A stretch of DNA of 64,000 nucleotides, taken from assembly GCA_023333565.1 (NCBI GenBank), contig JAJKFH010002198.1:310001-374000 (forward strand), in the 5' to 3' direction. Shown here one piece after another: positions 11,159-24,595 of this stretch; position 1 is the stretch's first letter; every line of letters starts with the position of its first letter. The DNA is from Puffinus mauretanicus (Eukaryota; Chordata; Aves; Procellariiformes; Procellariidae). A model generated the notes under the pieces. That model was not told the origin of the DNA. It was given only the letters and a program-made list of their open reading frames with translations, and did not search any database. A program made the position numbers and the translations under genes.

Positions 11159-14139
11159 TGATTTTTGATGGTAATTGAGTTTGATAGAAATATGTGTGTA
11201 TCTTCAGAAAACGAGTACAAAAAAAGCATGTGTACCCATTTTGCATGTCTTCTTCCAGTGTCTTATAATCTAGAGTGTGCTAAAGCATTGAGAGAGTTCA
11301 CTGGGCAGGAAGATAGTGCAATCCAAGTTTAAAACAAGAAAAAGTGCGTTGTAGGGTATATTACATACTTCAGAAATTTTTCTAAGTCAACTGCATGTTT
11401 ATTCAGATAAATGCTGTTAATGTAAAGGGCCTGTGGTCTGTTCCTGCTGTTATCTAAGGTGGTTATGCATGGGATTAACAATTCCATTTTTTTCAGTTTT
11501 TGAGGAGTAAGAGAAGACTGAAGCTGATGTCTGAAGAAGTGGTTTAAACTGACGTTGTCCTGTCACTTAAACTTGATTAGTTTAGTGTTGCTGTCTCTTG
11601 TGCTTGGTCATAATTTTACTAAGTTTAGACTTGAAGATCATCTGCTCTGAGCTTTGTTTCTAGCAGTTCTAAAGTTTTGAATCTCACTTGCACAGAACAA
11701 GTTGAGAGCAAGAAACCTACATGCTCTTATCACCATGAGGTGCAATTAAAAATAATCCTAATTATTAAGTAAGGAGGTTTTTGAGGGATGTGGATCTGAC
11801 TGAGAATTTTGAATGCTTGAGGCTAACAATACCAGTATTTGTAAAAACTGAATGTGGATGGGAACTACGGTGGTTTACATGTATTTTATTTTACAATATC
11901 CTTCAGATTTTTCTAATTTTCCTGTTGGCCTATGAAAACAGGACTTACAGATTTTTGCAGTCATATCTATATATTCATTTGTCTATCTGTCACTCACTTT
12001 CTAATAACTTCTGAATACGTTGATCAGTTCCGCTTAAATTTGATAGAGGAGTAGAAACCTCAAAACTAATTATATTTCCTTGAGTTTCATTAAAACCAGC
12101 CCTGGTGCAGGGGGAGAGACTTAAATTTATGTCTTCAGCAGAGAAGAGACTGACATGTGAGTTCTGCGTGCCCTTAGCAGCTGTGTCTCATGCACTGGCA
12201 GGCTGGTCAGCATGTATACGATTTGGACTAACAGCAACAGAGCGCGCTTTTCTTCTTTGTAATCAGGAGCGCTGATTACAGAAGAAAGAAAAGAGGGTAT
12301 CGCTGCTGCATTCTCCTGATTCTGCATGGGAAGGAGCATCTCAGTGGCCCTCCTTGTAAGACTTCGTAAATCTCTGTAGGTTGCCCTGTGGGTCTCAGAG
12401 TCCGTTTGCTGCATGCTGTGGCCCAGTCTCCAGCCTGACATCCTTCCCCAGTGCTCTGCTCACCCGTGGCACCCAGGGGGTCCTCAGGGGATTCTTATGT
12501 CTGACTGTTATGAGCTCCTGTTCTGCTGCTGCTCGGTTATAGCCTTCCAGTCTTCAGAGCATTTCAGCTTGTTTCTTCGTATCAATAAAATAAAAAACAC
12601 ATTTTTGAATTTTAGGGTTTTTCCTTTTACTTTGCTGCTGTTAAAATATGCCTGAATTTTTAGAAGGGTTAAAACAGATTCTCGGATAACTTTGTCTCTC
12701 TCTGTTGAGCAAAAATTCTTGTTCATAGAAGTGTGTATAAAGCTAGAGAAATTTTGAAGAGATCAGGGATGCAACTGTTCATTGATCTGTTTACTTGAAA
12801 ACAGAAAGCTAGCTCAGTGATAGATTGGGCAGAACCTGGCACTCCCTGAAGCAGACCAGAGTCTGTTTTTCTGCCTATTTGTAGACTAACAAGAAGATTA
12901 AGTGTGTGAGGAAACCTGCTTTTCATCCTGTGATGAAAATGGAAGCACCTTGGTCTTTTCAATTTGACTTCCTCAGAACTGGAATTTTGTTTTGAAGGGA
13001 GTCCTTCTAAGTTTTCCATAGTATGGTTGTATATTGAGAAGAAACTGATGAAAGAATAAAAAATGGACTATGCTTAGATCTTCACAAGTGAAGTAATCAT
13101 GTTTTTTTCCCTGTAGTCACCAAATACCAGTTTTTCCACTCCACCCCAAACTAAAAACAAAAGCAGACTTGAGTCTGAACTAGCTCAGTCAGTATGTAAG
13201 TATGAAAGTAACTCTGAAGACAGTGCTAAGGATACTGTCACTAGGTAGAAGAGATCTGCAGCCCCAACTCAGCCTATAATGTGATACAGTATACACTATA
13301 GAAGGTCATACCTGTAACAGTTAGCATAATATGAAGCCAAAAAGTGGTGCATTGACAGCTGTATCTAGAAGGCTGTATAGCATCTGCCCAGTTCAGACTA
13401 AATCTGTTGATCCTAAATTTTCATGACAGATTAATATTACACTTACCAGGGAATTGCTACCAGTATTACAAACTTCTGAGGCAATGCCAGAAAAACTGGC
13501 CATTGCCAGCTTTTTATGCCCCATATGTGGTGGACCACTGAGGCTTAAAAATAAATAAATAAAACGTTAGGCTTGCTTTTCTCCTTGAAGTATTTTTTGG
13601 TTCTCCCCCAGTATGTGGCTGTAGTGTATACAGGCAGTGTTGCACTGCTATTCGGCTAAATGGCATCATAATTTATTACTGCTAACTCTGTTGTTGTTGT
13701 TGAACTTCCTATTTTGACAATTTTTAAAGTCTAATTTGAAACTCTTGACATCTGTGTTTACTTTCTAGTTTAATCATACCTTATCTTCAGAGCATAGCCT
13801 GATAAGCATGTGCAGTACAATAATGTTATATTGGTATTATTTGTAGCAATAATAAAGTATATTCTGACTAAATATATTTACTTCTGCAGGATTATAGTTG
13901 AAGTTTGTGTTGCACTAAGTTAGTCTTCAATTCTGTGTAATACTCAGCGGCAGCTTAGTACTACAGAAAAAGCTTAGTACTAAACCAGCCCAGGGGCTCC
14001 CAGGCTTTTTAGGTCCAGCCCCTGGCAGCCTGGGGTGGGGGGATTCCTGGCATGTGCTACTGGTAGAATTGCATAAAATGGCCGTGTATACAGAATATGA
14101 ACCTCCTAAATGCCCTGCTTTTCTCCCTAGCCCTTAGGA

Positions 14140-14620
14140 GCTGCTCGCCATTGCAGCACAGCGCTTCTTCCCGCCATCCTCTCCCCCTCGTCCTTGCCTG
14201 GCCCCTGCTCTCTGCAAACGTGAGGGGCCATAGCCCTGCCCCTGGGGCCTCGCCGTCACCCCTCCAGGCTCCTCCTCGCCTCCGGTGTGCCCCGGGCCCC
14301 GCAGCCACCCAGAGGGACGAGCGCGGGTGGGCTTCCCGGGGCGCAAACACCCGCGGGGGCCGGGTTAGTGTCTCCCTCTCCCTTTGGCACAGGGCTCATT
14401 TTAATCCTCCCCGTTCAGGCTCACGGGCAGGAGAATGTCGCTGTCTCTCTCCGAATTGCCCCTTTCTCAAAATCTGTCTGGAAGCGGGGGCTGTGTGGAT
14501 GTCTCGCGTCTCCCGCCTCCCGAGGACGAGGTCTGTGTCCCATGGGAAGGCGGTGGGGCCCGGTCCGAGGAGCCCTGCTCGCCTGGCTGGCTCGGACAGC
14601 CCAGGGGGGTGAGGAGGGGG
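14140..14620. promoter_or_regulatory. Intragenic CpG-rich, GC-rich island
   Basis: Roughly 480 bp are strikingly GC-rich and dense in CpG, unlike the AT-rich intron around them. Examples of the CpG clusters are GACGAGCGCGGGTGGG near 14318-14333 and CTCGCGTCTCCCGCCTCCCG near 14503-14522, with several Sp1-like GGGCGG-type or GGGGCGC-type blocks. Long frames are open on both strands (for example 14097-14612, +), but the predicted peptides are low-complexity Pro/Ala/Arg/Ser-rich and I recognise no domain. Likely explanations are an orphan intragenic CpG island with promoter or enhancer activity, or a GC-rich insertion. CpG density was judged by eye, not computed. Confidence 0.6.
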
Positions 14621-14929
14621 TTTTGTATGGCTAGGGTGTTTTAGAGAAAAACAAAACAAACACCAAACCAGGCGAATGTTTAAAACCCAAAAAACTGGCT
14701 GTACTTAACATTAGGCTAGATTAGACTAGGTTTTATGGTTGCCTGTCAGTTTCTACCTGTGTACGTTTCTTGCAGATTGATTCAATCTCTCTGAAGAGAT
14801 GTTGTTCAGATGATTCGTACCAGAACTGTGAAGTTGTGATGATTACATTTTTAAACTATCAAATCCAGTATTATCATTTCTTCCTTCCCTGCACTGGATA
14901 TAGAGTTAAAGACTTCATTTTAAAGCAAG

Positions 14930-14959
14930 AAAATAAGAAAAATAAAATAAAATAAAATA
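14930..14959. repeat. AAAAT-type simple repeat
   Basis: Several imperfect then perfect AAAAT/AATAA units occur in a row, ending at ATAC. Confidence 0.8.
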
Positions 14960-15171
14960 CGTTAAATTGTATTTTGCCAAACTTAAATTTACTCTAAAAT
15001 CTCTTTTCAAAAAATGTGAATTATTTTTCATGTTTCTTTCAGGTTTGTTCATTTTCCAAAACTGTACTGTAGCTTTCTGTTTTCGGAAGTGTTGACCTTT
15101 TCCTCATAATTAATTAAATAACAATTTCATATCTAAATTCAGACCTACTTCTTCTACTCTTTATTTCTCAG

Positions 15172-15237
15172 GATGAAGTGGCTCATACGCTTACAGAAAG
15201 CAGAGTATTGAAAAATACCAGACACCCTTTTTTAACA
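15172..15237 (+). CDS. AKT3: AKT3 coding exon, residues 188-209 (helix C)
   Basis: This is a 66-nt, phase-0 exon preceded by TTTCTCAG and followed by GTAAGT, an ideal donor. It encodes [20 protein letters not shown] then LT. Glu196 in TLTESR is the helix-C glutamate that pairs with Lys177 in the active kinase (AKT1 Glu198). It is one of the two shortest coding exons and matches the AKT-family exon size exactly. At 22 codons it is easy to miss in ORF searches. Confidence 0.98.
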
Positions 15238-16862
15238 GTAAGTATTAGGAATTAGTTTTAAGTACATTAGCAGGTAATTTTCGACGTGATGGGTATTCCA
15301 TTATGAACATAATTTACAAACAAATTTTGAAGTCTTTCTCATGATGATCTGTAAACAAGCAGTAGCTATCTGGTGCTTATGATATCCTTTATCAGAATAT
15401 GTATTTAAGAGTTCAAAAATAAAGTTTCTAGTAATTTTGTAAAGTTTAACTGAGCTGAAAACAAATTTAATTGTAGAATGTAACTGTTGTGCAATTTGTG
15501 TGATTTTTGTATATGAACACTTTTTAAATAAAAGTTACTGATTTCACACAGTGTCAAGTAAGTAATTTTTAGCAAGAAAACTTAATTAAGAATTCAATAT
15601 ATAAAAATAACTATTTGTTCAACGTAAGTAGCCCATCGAGCAACAAAACTCAAATCCCACTACTTCAATGTCTTTGTCTTCGTATGGTTAATATTTAATA
15701 GAAGGAAAATATTGAAAAGAAGATGAAAATTTTGAGATTCATGACAAATTATGATTAATAGTTCTAATTTTACAACTGACTTTCTTCTGTAGAAGTAATT
15801 CTGATTCCTCTCCTTTAAGAATATATTAGAAAATCTTTTCATTGATTTCAAAAGATGTTATATTTTAAGATAGGGAAAAATGATGTTCTTTTTTGTATTA
15901 AAATATCAAAGTATAACATGGAAGCTTTCCTATTTAGAAAATCATAAACAAACCCTTTAGAAAGCAGAGGATGGTATTTACATTGCTTGGCCAAAATATT
16001 CTTGGAAATTCAGTCAAGAGAAATGACGTCCCCCAAAGTTTCTTAAATTAGAGTGTAAAGGTAAGCAGGAATAGGTGTAATTCCAATCAAATCATGCAAC
16101 AATGTCACTGCAGTTGTATCTTTATATCTTTCTGATATTATTAAACAGATATTTTAAGGAGACATGCAGTATTTAAGTCACATGAGTCTCCTTACGATTT
16201 TATTACGTGTAGTTCTACTGCATTTCGTTTCTTTTAGGCCAAGCCTGCATCTCTAGATTGGTATTATTTTTCCAAGCAAAATAAATCAACATTGATAAGT
16301 CAAAAATTTTAATTGCGATAATAACATTTGTTACAATTTTAAAATGATACATAAATAAATACATTCATTTGGCACTCGGTGTTTTTAACATTGCATAGTA
16401 TGTGAAACTAGAGAGTCCTTGCTTTGGAAATGAAGTTAGGATCCCTTTTAAGATTTTATTTGGGAGAAATTAAAAAGAATATGGTAATCTCTGCCTCCAT
16501 GGGCATTGTGGAAGTGAGCATCATAAAATACGATGAGGGAGAATAGCTGGTACCATGTATGGCAATAAGAAACACAGTAGAAAACTCTGTATTTTAGTAA
16601 CTATTTAGTATTTTGTTGTAATAAGCATGGTGTTTTCATATCAATGGCCATGTGGCAGAGATGAGGGAAGAGAGCACAGTTTTTGTATTAATTCATCTCA
16701 AGCTCCAGATAGGAAGTCACACTTATAATTACTCTGAAAGTTCTCACCAAGTCAGAATTGTCTGCTTAAGAGGATAAAATTAAATTTTGTTACAGTTTAA
16801 GTGCAAGAAATTGGGTTAATACAAGATGATAATTGGTTTGGTTTTGCTGTTTTCTTTGCAAG
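15238..16862 (+). other. AKT3: AKT3 intron, 1625 bp
   Basis: The intron has a GTAAGT donor and the acceptor CTGTTTTCTTTGCAAG. It is uniformly AT-rich with no coding content. Several homeodomain-like TAATTA/ATTAAT cores occur, which is expected by composition. No named repeat was recognised. Confidence 0.9.
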
Positions 16863-16931
16863 TCCTTGAAATATTCCTTCCAGACAAAGGATCGTTTGTG
16901 TTTTGTGATGGAGTATGTTAACGGAGGAGAG
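16863..16931 (+). CDS. AKT3: AKT3 coding exon, residues 210-232 (gatekeeper and hinge)
   Basis: This 69-nt, phase-0 exon lies between TTTGCAAG and GTAAGT. It encodes [20 protein letters not shown] then GGE. Met225 in FVMEYV is the gatekeeper, and the following EYVNGGE forms the hinge that contacts adenine. The sequence and the 23-codon size match mammalian AKT3. Confidence 0.98.
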
Positions 16932-19900
16932 GTAAGTTTAAAAAAGATGTTCTGCGCTTGTAATGGTAATGCTGTCACTAGGTTACACTTTAAAGGATAT
17001 AATTTTTCTTGCCTTTTTTGCTTTCTATTATCTTTGAAGGGTTTTTTTTTTTAATTTTAAAATTGTTTCATTTAAAAAAATGTAGACATGTTTTATAACT
17101 ATGCTGTCAAAAGTAGTTCCTGTTCTTAAAAATTAGACTGTTGTATCTTGAAGGATAATTTCATGGTAGAGAAATAATTACAAATAGCTTGCTTATTGGT
17201 TTTTTCTTCCTACATACTGTAGCATCTTCTGGCATGAAATGGTCATAATCTAGTGCAAACAAGCAAAAATTGTGTTGACTAGTCTTGCTTTTGTCCTAAT
17301 GTGAAATATGCACTCTCTTCTTTGCTCCAGCCATTGCAAATACCTTTTACTTTTGTCCCCTTCACTTGCTGTGTACTCTGGAAATTTCAACTTATGCGCT
17401 AACCTTCTTACAGTGTCATTAGCCTTTAAGCTGTTGCTGTCCTCCAGCTCTTTACTGAAGAATAGAATATCAAAAACTATACTCGTCAAATGGAATTACA
17501 GAGAATTGCAATCTAAGAAGAGGGCTTTTACCTACCTTTTAGGCGCTGTTTGCTATTCAGACTGTATCTCGTTACAACATGAACTAGGGGGTTTTCCTTA
17601 TTTTATGTACTATATGCTGCACAGTAACCTTAAAGGACTAAGTGTTTCCACTACCTTTTTTTATTAGAAAACTGTTTCTTCGTTCAGGTATTGTTGCAGC
17701 ATGATACCAGGTTTTGCATTATCCTTTTGCTGTGTTCTCCTACAATAAAATTGTTTTCAACTATAATCCTAATGCCTGAGCACTCCCAGAGGGCCTGTCT
17801 TGCTTTCATTGCTCTAGCGATTTCTGGGCCCAGGCTGAGGCCCATTTACATCCTAACTTGTCCCTGGCTGTCCTCTACCAGCCATGGCTAAACATAGTGC
17901 TATAGGGTTCTCATATGGGAGGATAGCTTGTTTAACTCAGTATATATAAACCAGGTTCTGGACATCACAGGGATTGAACCGTTTTGCCTAGTTGAACTAG
18001 ACACAAAAATCTCCTTCAGCAGTAATGGCATAACAGCGTTCTCTTGGTCACTCAGCTGGCTTATTTGACATTGAACTTATGTCACCAATATTAAGTCAGT
18101 GCTATCTAAAAGTGATACCTTATAAACTAGCTAATTCTTCTTAGTTTTCTCAGTGTAAGACCTCATTGCACTTTGAAAGTATGTTTTTAACATCAGCCTA
18201 TCATTTAGATACTTGTCTTTTTGAAAGATACCTTTCTGTCCTATTTGAACGCAGAGCAGAGCCCACAGAGGATGTTTTGCGACTCCTTTCTTATGATTGA
18301 GGATACTCTTGACACTGTGTTTTGATCAGGCTTGTATCTTGCGTCCCTCTGCATTGGGTGGTGCACCTTTGTGGCAACTGCTGCAAACACCTTGTGTCAT
18401 GGGGTTTCTTGGTGGCAGCCTGCTTCTGCTTATTGGGATTTGAATGATTTCAGTGTACTTTGCCAAGAGTGGGTTGCTTTTTTCCAGGTTATGATGCTCT
18501 TGTTTGTCAGTGTTGCTCATGTTCTTTGCTAGTGGTTCCTTAATTCAGTGAAGCTAACCATAAATTTTTGCCACAGTGGGAAATAATGGCCTTTCAGAAT
18601 AGGCAGTTTTCTTTGAAGAAACTCTCTTGATTTGCTTATGTGCTTCTCTTTGACTAGAGATCTGGAATACTGAGTTGGGCAAACTGTCCTTTTCAATAGG
18701 AAGATCTTTAATCTTACCAAATTTTCCTGTGAGTTTCAGACTTCGGTCACTGTCTGCTAAGAAATACAAAGGACTTCATATTTGTAAAAATAGCCTTGTC
18801 ATTAACTCAGAACTACTAAAAGTAAGTTGCACAAAGTTTAGCCACCATTTTAGCCATTTGTAAGGATATCTCCTATATGGTACACAGACTTTTTTCTTTT
18901 GCAGTTTCCCTCTACTGTTCTCTTTGTGTTGCAAGGAAGTTTCATTTCCTTACAATGGTTTCTCACTGTTGAAGGTGTTGAAAACTCATCTTTTAATTAT
19001 ATCCTTCCAGTGGGAAATTGACTGTAGCAGTACCGTGTTGCTTTTGATTCTCTCCAGAGCTGTACTACCTTCAGTGTGTTTCTGTTTAAAATTCCTTTAG
19101 ATTAAAGATTTCTTTTTAGTTAAACAGTTGTGCCTGAGTCAATTGCTTGGGAATTTTCATGGATTATGTCTGTCAGGAGCACATTACCCAAACAGCCCTC
19201 CGAATGAAGGAATTCTTGAAATTTGTATCTGTATTCTTGACTCTTACCTGGGTGAAAGCAGGAAAATGCCACAATTAGGCGTCTGCCCTACTACAGTAAT
19301 AAAAAGTGTAGTCAGCACTAGGAGTCTTCCATTCCTCTTCCTGTGGTTAGAAAGGAAAACAGTCAAAGAAGGGGTCACTGAATTTTATTCTGGAGGAGAA
19401 GAAATTGTGTTAAAATGATTCTAAACAAGAATCTTCTATACCTGTTAAAAATCTAATCCATGTTGAATTTAATATCCCGCCAGAATAGTAGCAATTTATC
19501 TTTGCCTCACCTTGCTTATGTAACTTCGAATTAGTTAGGCTCAGTTAATAAGGGAACACATTACAATGAAAATGTAACTGCATCTGTTTTACTGGTCTAT
19601 GTGTATGCTTTTTCTACAGTGTACAAAGTATTACCGTATCGAATTCTCTTTTGACTTCCTTTTAAAAAAAAAAAAGGGCATTTTCTGTAGCTAGATATAT
19701 TAAAGCAAAACGTTGGAGGATTTTTTTCAAGCAAATTGTTTAGATGGAAATATTGAGTATGTTTTCCTTATACTGACAACTTTTACAGTTAATTTTCTGC
19801 TGCCTAAGGGCCCAATCTTGAAATCTTTGTTGTGGGCTGAAAGCTTAACTTTTTCATTTTTAGTGTTGCTGTTGGAGTCTGTGGATGAAATGTTTAGCAG

Positions 19901-22900
19901 TGTCTATTGATCATAAACTGCGTTGCAGTACAGAGCTAGGAGGATACTTCTAACATTGTGATTACTTCTCAAGACCTTTGTTATACTGAAGGAATTATAT
20001 TAAAGTAGCATTAAGACATTGAAATTTTATTTTAGAAAAAAAAAAATTCATCTGTCGTAGTTGAGATGACCAAATTCTATTATCAAGACTCTGAAAGGGC
20101 GTATTTTATGAGCGTGTGGTAAAAAAGTACATGCAGTATTGCATGATAAACTGTGTTCTCTACTTTGGTTCAAAATATAGAATATTAGTGTAAATATTTT
20201 TAAATAAGTAAAACTATCGGTACTTACAGATGAACACAGGCCTACTTTAAAGAAGAGAAAATGTACATTTTGTACATTTTTTGCTGTCCTTGTCCTATCA
20301 ACATCTTGAAAAAAATGTGTAAGGCTGTATTGATGATTTTCCTGTTAGTATTGATTTGCCTACCCTTCCTTTTGTAACCCATATAATTTTGAGTACTATG
20401 TGATTGCAGTACGTTAGTAGTACATTACAGTGTTCCCCCAACTTCCAGGCCACACAGAATGGTATAAACTGTGTATAAAAAATGATATTCCAAGAATGTC
20501 TCTTTATTGTTGGAGAATACTTTTGGAGTGTATGTTTCCCATTTTTTATTTACAGTATTTTGCTTTAAAGATTGAAAAGCTTTAGGAATGAAATCTATTA
20601 CATACATTACTCTGCAGAGTGCACTGATTCAGCTGACTAATAAGTTGATTAACTTCCTTGCTTTGCACTTTCAGGATAATTCCAAATTCCGTACTTTGTA
20701 ACCAACTTAATTGGTAATTATCTGTGTAATAAAATTAGACTCTAAAATTTGTTCAGATGGTTTCTCCACACCAGAATTCTGAATCTCTGTTCCGCTTGGC
20801 ATTTTTTTTTCCACAGCTCTTACTTCAGTTCATTAGGCAAGAGAGAACTAAATGGTTTGTTGTAATTGAACAAGTGCTATTACTGTCTAGAAAAAAAGAC
20901 AGAGGATTTACAACCTACCTAATGAAAAATAACTGAATATTGTTGTACACTTTGTCGTTTTTATCTCAGTTCTGTCCTGTTTTGTTTTCCTAAACTCTAA
21001 GTAAATGAGACAATGTTCCTTAGCCTAAATTATGATAGTCCAAGATAAGGGTGCTATATTTCTTTGGGTATAGAATGTGCCTAGCAGCAGTATAAAGTCT
21101 GAAACAATAAACAAATAATTAAAAATTTCAAGGCTGCTACTGCAAATGCTTTGCAAAAGATTCAAATCAAAAGTCAAATATAAAATGTGTTTAACTGCAG
21201 ACCTGAGCAAACCCAATATACAACAGCGAGAGCCAGTCATACAACTTTCAACATGCTAAATAGGTTACTAGCATGTGTAGAAGTTTAACATATCGATTGA
21301 TATAAGGTTGTGTCTTTTATATATTTGGCATGCTTGGATCTGCAGTTGAATATACTTTTATGTTTGATCTTTGTTTTTATTTGTTAAAATTTTTCCATTA
21401 AAATTTTTTATTAGGAAAAAACCCCATGGCAACATTGTTGTTCAGTTTTTAAATAAAGACATACCAGGAAATTTATAGCTCCAATCCTCACTGTAACTAT
21501 AGCACCCTCATGTATGCCATCAAAAATGTTATGTGCAAAATGGCTTTCTTTGTGCCAAAGCTATTTCTATTGCAATTCCAATGACTTTATAGCACATATT
21601 TAATAACTGTAAATCAATAAATAGTGCAAATGCTGGAAGCTTTTTCATAACCTTCCATCAGATTTCTTCTTTTCTTTCTCTGACTTAATAAATCTAATCT
21701 TCATGTTCTGACAATTGTAAATAGAGCCTGGTGGCATAATTATTCCAAAATAGTGAACCAGCTAAACAATTAGATGAAAATAATTCTGTAATCTCACTGA
21801 ATTAGATTTTCTATTACAATTTTAAAATTTGCTTTAGTATCTTTAGCATATATCTGAGTGTATGAATTAACTTTTAACGTACATTTTTATACCTAAATGT
21901 ACATTCTTCATTCAAAACTAGCATGTATGTTTTGATGAAAACTTTGTTAGGTGCTGTAATAAAATGAAGAATGCTTATGAAGAATGACTGTAGTGTCATA
22001 TATAATGTTAAAATAAACTGACTTGGGAACTCAGTCTCTTTGGTGAACACAGAACTGTTGCTAGTTGTTTCTAGCTGGTCATTTTACTTTGAAGTAAATT
22101 AATTTATTTTGAATTAACATCAAGAATATTTTGTTGGAAATAAACTAAAAAAAAACAAATTTTTGTTATGTTAACTTGTCAGATTATCAACTCTCAGATT
22201 CCAATTGGGACACCTTTTTTTGTGGAAACTAATACATCTGTTGCTTACAAGTATCCTGAGGTTTTAGAATTTTCTAAGACTTTGCTGCTCAGGTACTGGA
22301 TTAGTCTCTTTCATACAGAAAATTGCAATAATCCTTTTGCATAGGTATGAATGTGGGGCTAACTGGAGGTTATATTATAAATTTTTGGAATGTGTTTGCT
22401 ATTTGTACATATTAAAAAGTGATCTGAAAGTTGGCCTTTATTTTGAATTACTTTGAGTCATCAAAACAAATAAAACTGTTAAAAATGAGTGACATTAGCT
22501 CATTATTTATGAAAGAGACCACAAAACAGGCATAAATGCATGAATTACATAGATTTTGTATTTTGCTTTATTTGGATCAAGATGTACTTTGTGATGTTTG
22601 TTTCCTATTTAAATCTTGCAAAAATGTGTGGAAAAGACCCCACAGATTGGGAAGTGTATTTATTCTTTTCCCAATTTTATAATATGTGAGGCACTTCATG
22701 AAGGCAGACTTAGTTGCTTAGTCTGTATGGGTCTTGTGTTTGCGTTGGCAATTAAGCAGTCGTCAGTACAGAAAGCAGGTTACTGCAGGGAGGGCTGATG
22801 TCGCCACCAGGGATCGGTGCTTAAACAGGGAAACGAGCAGCGGGAGCAGTTGAAATACCTACAAAATAATGATCGTCCTTGTCATGCAGGTATTCCATTT

Positions 22901-24472
22901 TTATACAGGGTGTCTTGAGAATTCAAAAAGAGATTGAAAGGGGAATGCAGATAGAATGAACAAAAATGAAATATTCTCTTTAAATCATGCTGCAGTTTCT
23001 GTTTTCTGTGAAGTCTCTGCTTATACAAATATATGCTGCCAAAAGGCTCAGTTTAGTGGGAAGTTTGTTTAGGTTCAGAAGAAAGTAATAAACATTTTTT
23101 GAAGCACAACTGTCAGGAAAGAAGTTGACTTGACTAGTTGTTTATAGGATTGACTTTTTAATTACATTTTGAAAAGTCCACACACTGAAAATAGCTGCAG
23201 TAATTTTTACACTGTTCTGTGCTGTGTGAGCAGTGTAGATTTCCTACAGGTGTAAAGTAGGATGTGGTAATGACAGATTAAGCACATTATTGGATTTTTG
23301 GTTGATTGGTTCGGGGTTTTTTTTTTGTACCTACCCTGCCATTTTGGAATTCTCATCTACTTGATATTTTTAGCAGTGAAAATAAAAAAAACATGTTGTT
23401 GTTATGGATTTCCTTGTCTATATTTAATTTATAAATGATCACATTTTCTGTATTTCTGTTTTGTTGATTGTTAGCTCTTGTAGTAAAACCAGAAACATCG
23501 TAACTTGAAGGAGTAAGGCAGGCGGCCCGCTAGGTCTTAAGTAGAGTATAGACACATACGCACTAATCTTTGCTTGAGAGCTTTCCCAAGCTTTCTTAAC
23601 ACACTAAATAAAACTAGCCATTTTAGAGAGCATTTGAATTAAATAGCCAAATTCTGCTTTTTTAGGTGTTTTTCCACATTCTGAGGGTGATGTTTTATCC
23701 AATAAGATGCTGACAGCCTTACAGAACTTCACCTTATGGTTTTTCATTGCAGCTGGTTACAGGCAACACATAATGACTAATATTTTTCACTGAAAGAGTT
23801 CCTTTGAAAAAGTGTCTGCAAAGTGCTCTTGCTTATAAAGTATTAAAGAAGAGACAAAACCATCCAAGAAATGTTTACATTGTAGCAAAGAATACACTAA
23901 ATTCATAGATTTGTTTCTATAAGCTCTAAGCAGTTGTTGTCTTGCTTTTTCTAGTGACTGTGATATTACTAGCAGTATGAATGTGCTGTTTTTGTAAAAT
24001 ACCAGTTCACCTGCTCAGTCGAAGTCTACTGAAGAACTAGACTTTTTTCAGTTCAAAGGAAAGTTACTAAATTACTGAAAAATTTAAGGCGGAACCAGAA
24101 TCTGGGTATTTTAGTGGTATTTCTCAGTGGCTTAAAATAAAAATCCAAGGAAGTGGTGGAGGGAGAAGTACAGAACGATGCTGCTGCATACTTTTTTTTC
24201 TTCCCCTCTGGTAACTGAAGGTTAAATGAGTAGCAAGCAGAATGCCTTAAACAAGATTGGTATATTGATTAAAACGCTGATTTAACAGCTCGCTTTCTCC
24301 CTTTGGAAACCTGGAAAAGATAAGCCAGCTGCTGTCTAAGAGTGCTGAATGTCCACTGAGAGTACACTATCTATCATCACAATATGGTGATGAGAGGTGT
24401 TTTATGTTTGTGTTAATTTCCCCCACTAAATCAGTAATTATTACAATCCTGTCCCTGCTGTTTACCCTGCAG
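16932..24472 (+). other. AKT3: AKT3 intron, 7541 bp
   Basis: The donor is GTAAGT and the acceptor is TTTACCCTGCAG (ending at 24472). The sequence is AT-rich throughout. The block 21380-22110 is unusually AT-rich, poor in CpG and dense in TAAT/ATTA cores, so it is a candidate conserved non-coding element (see findings). Short frames in 17300-17900 and 19100-19420 show no recognised protein. No named transposon was recognised. Confidence 0.88.
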
Positions 24473-24595
24473 CTGTTTTTCCATTTGTCGAGAGAGCGGG
24501 TGTTCTCAGAGGACCGCACACGCTTCTATGGTGCAGAAATTGTCTCTGCCCTGGACTATCTGCATTCTGGGAAGATTGTGTACCGTGATCTCAAG
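24473..24595 (+). CDS. AKT3: AKT3 coding exon, residues 233-273 (C-lobe, catalytic loop)
   Basis: This 123-nt, phase-0 exon is preceded by CCCTGCAG. It encodes [20 protein letters not shown] followed by [21 protein letters not shown]. Asp271 in YRDLK is the catalytic base and Lys273 contacts the substrate-phosphate region. The HSGKIVYRD wording is AKT3-specific, since AKT1 has one residue more at this place. The donor GTAAAA is weaker than consensus. The frame reading through it into the intron is not coding. Confidence 0.98.

Noticed and set aside
14097..14612. 171-codon + strand frame, and overlapping frames on both strands, as a possible protein gene
   Set aside because: It coincides with the CpG-rich island. 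GC-rich DNA has few stop codons, and the peptides are low-complexity with open frames on both strands at once.
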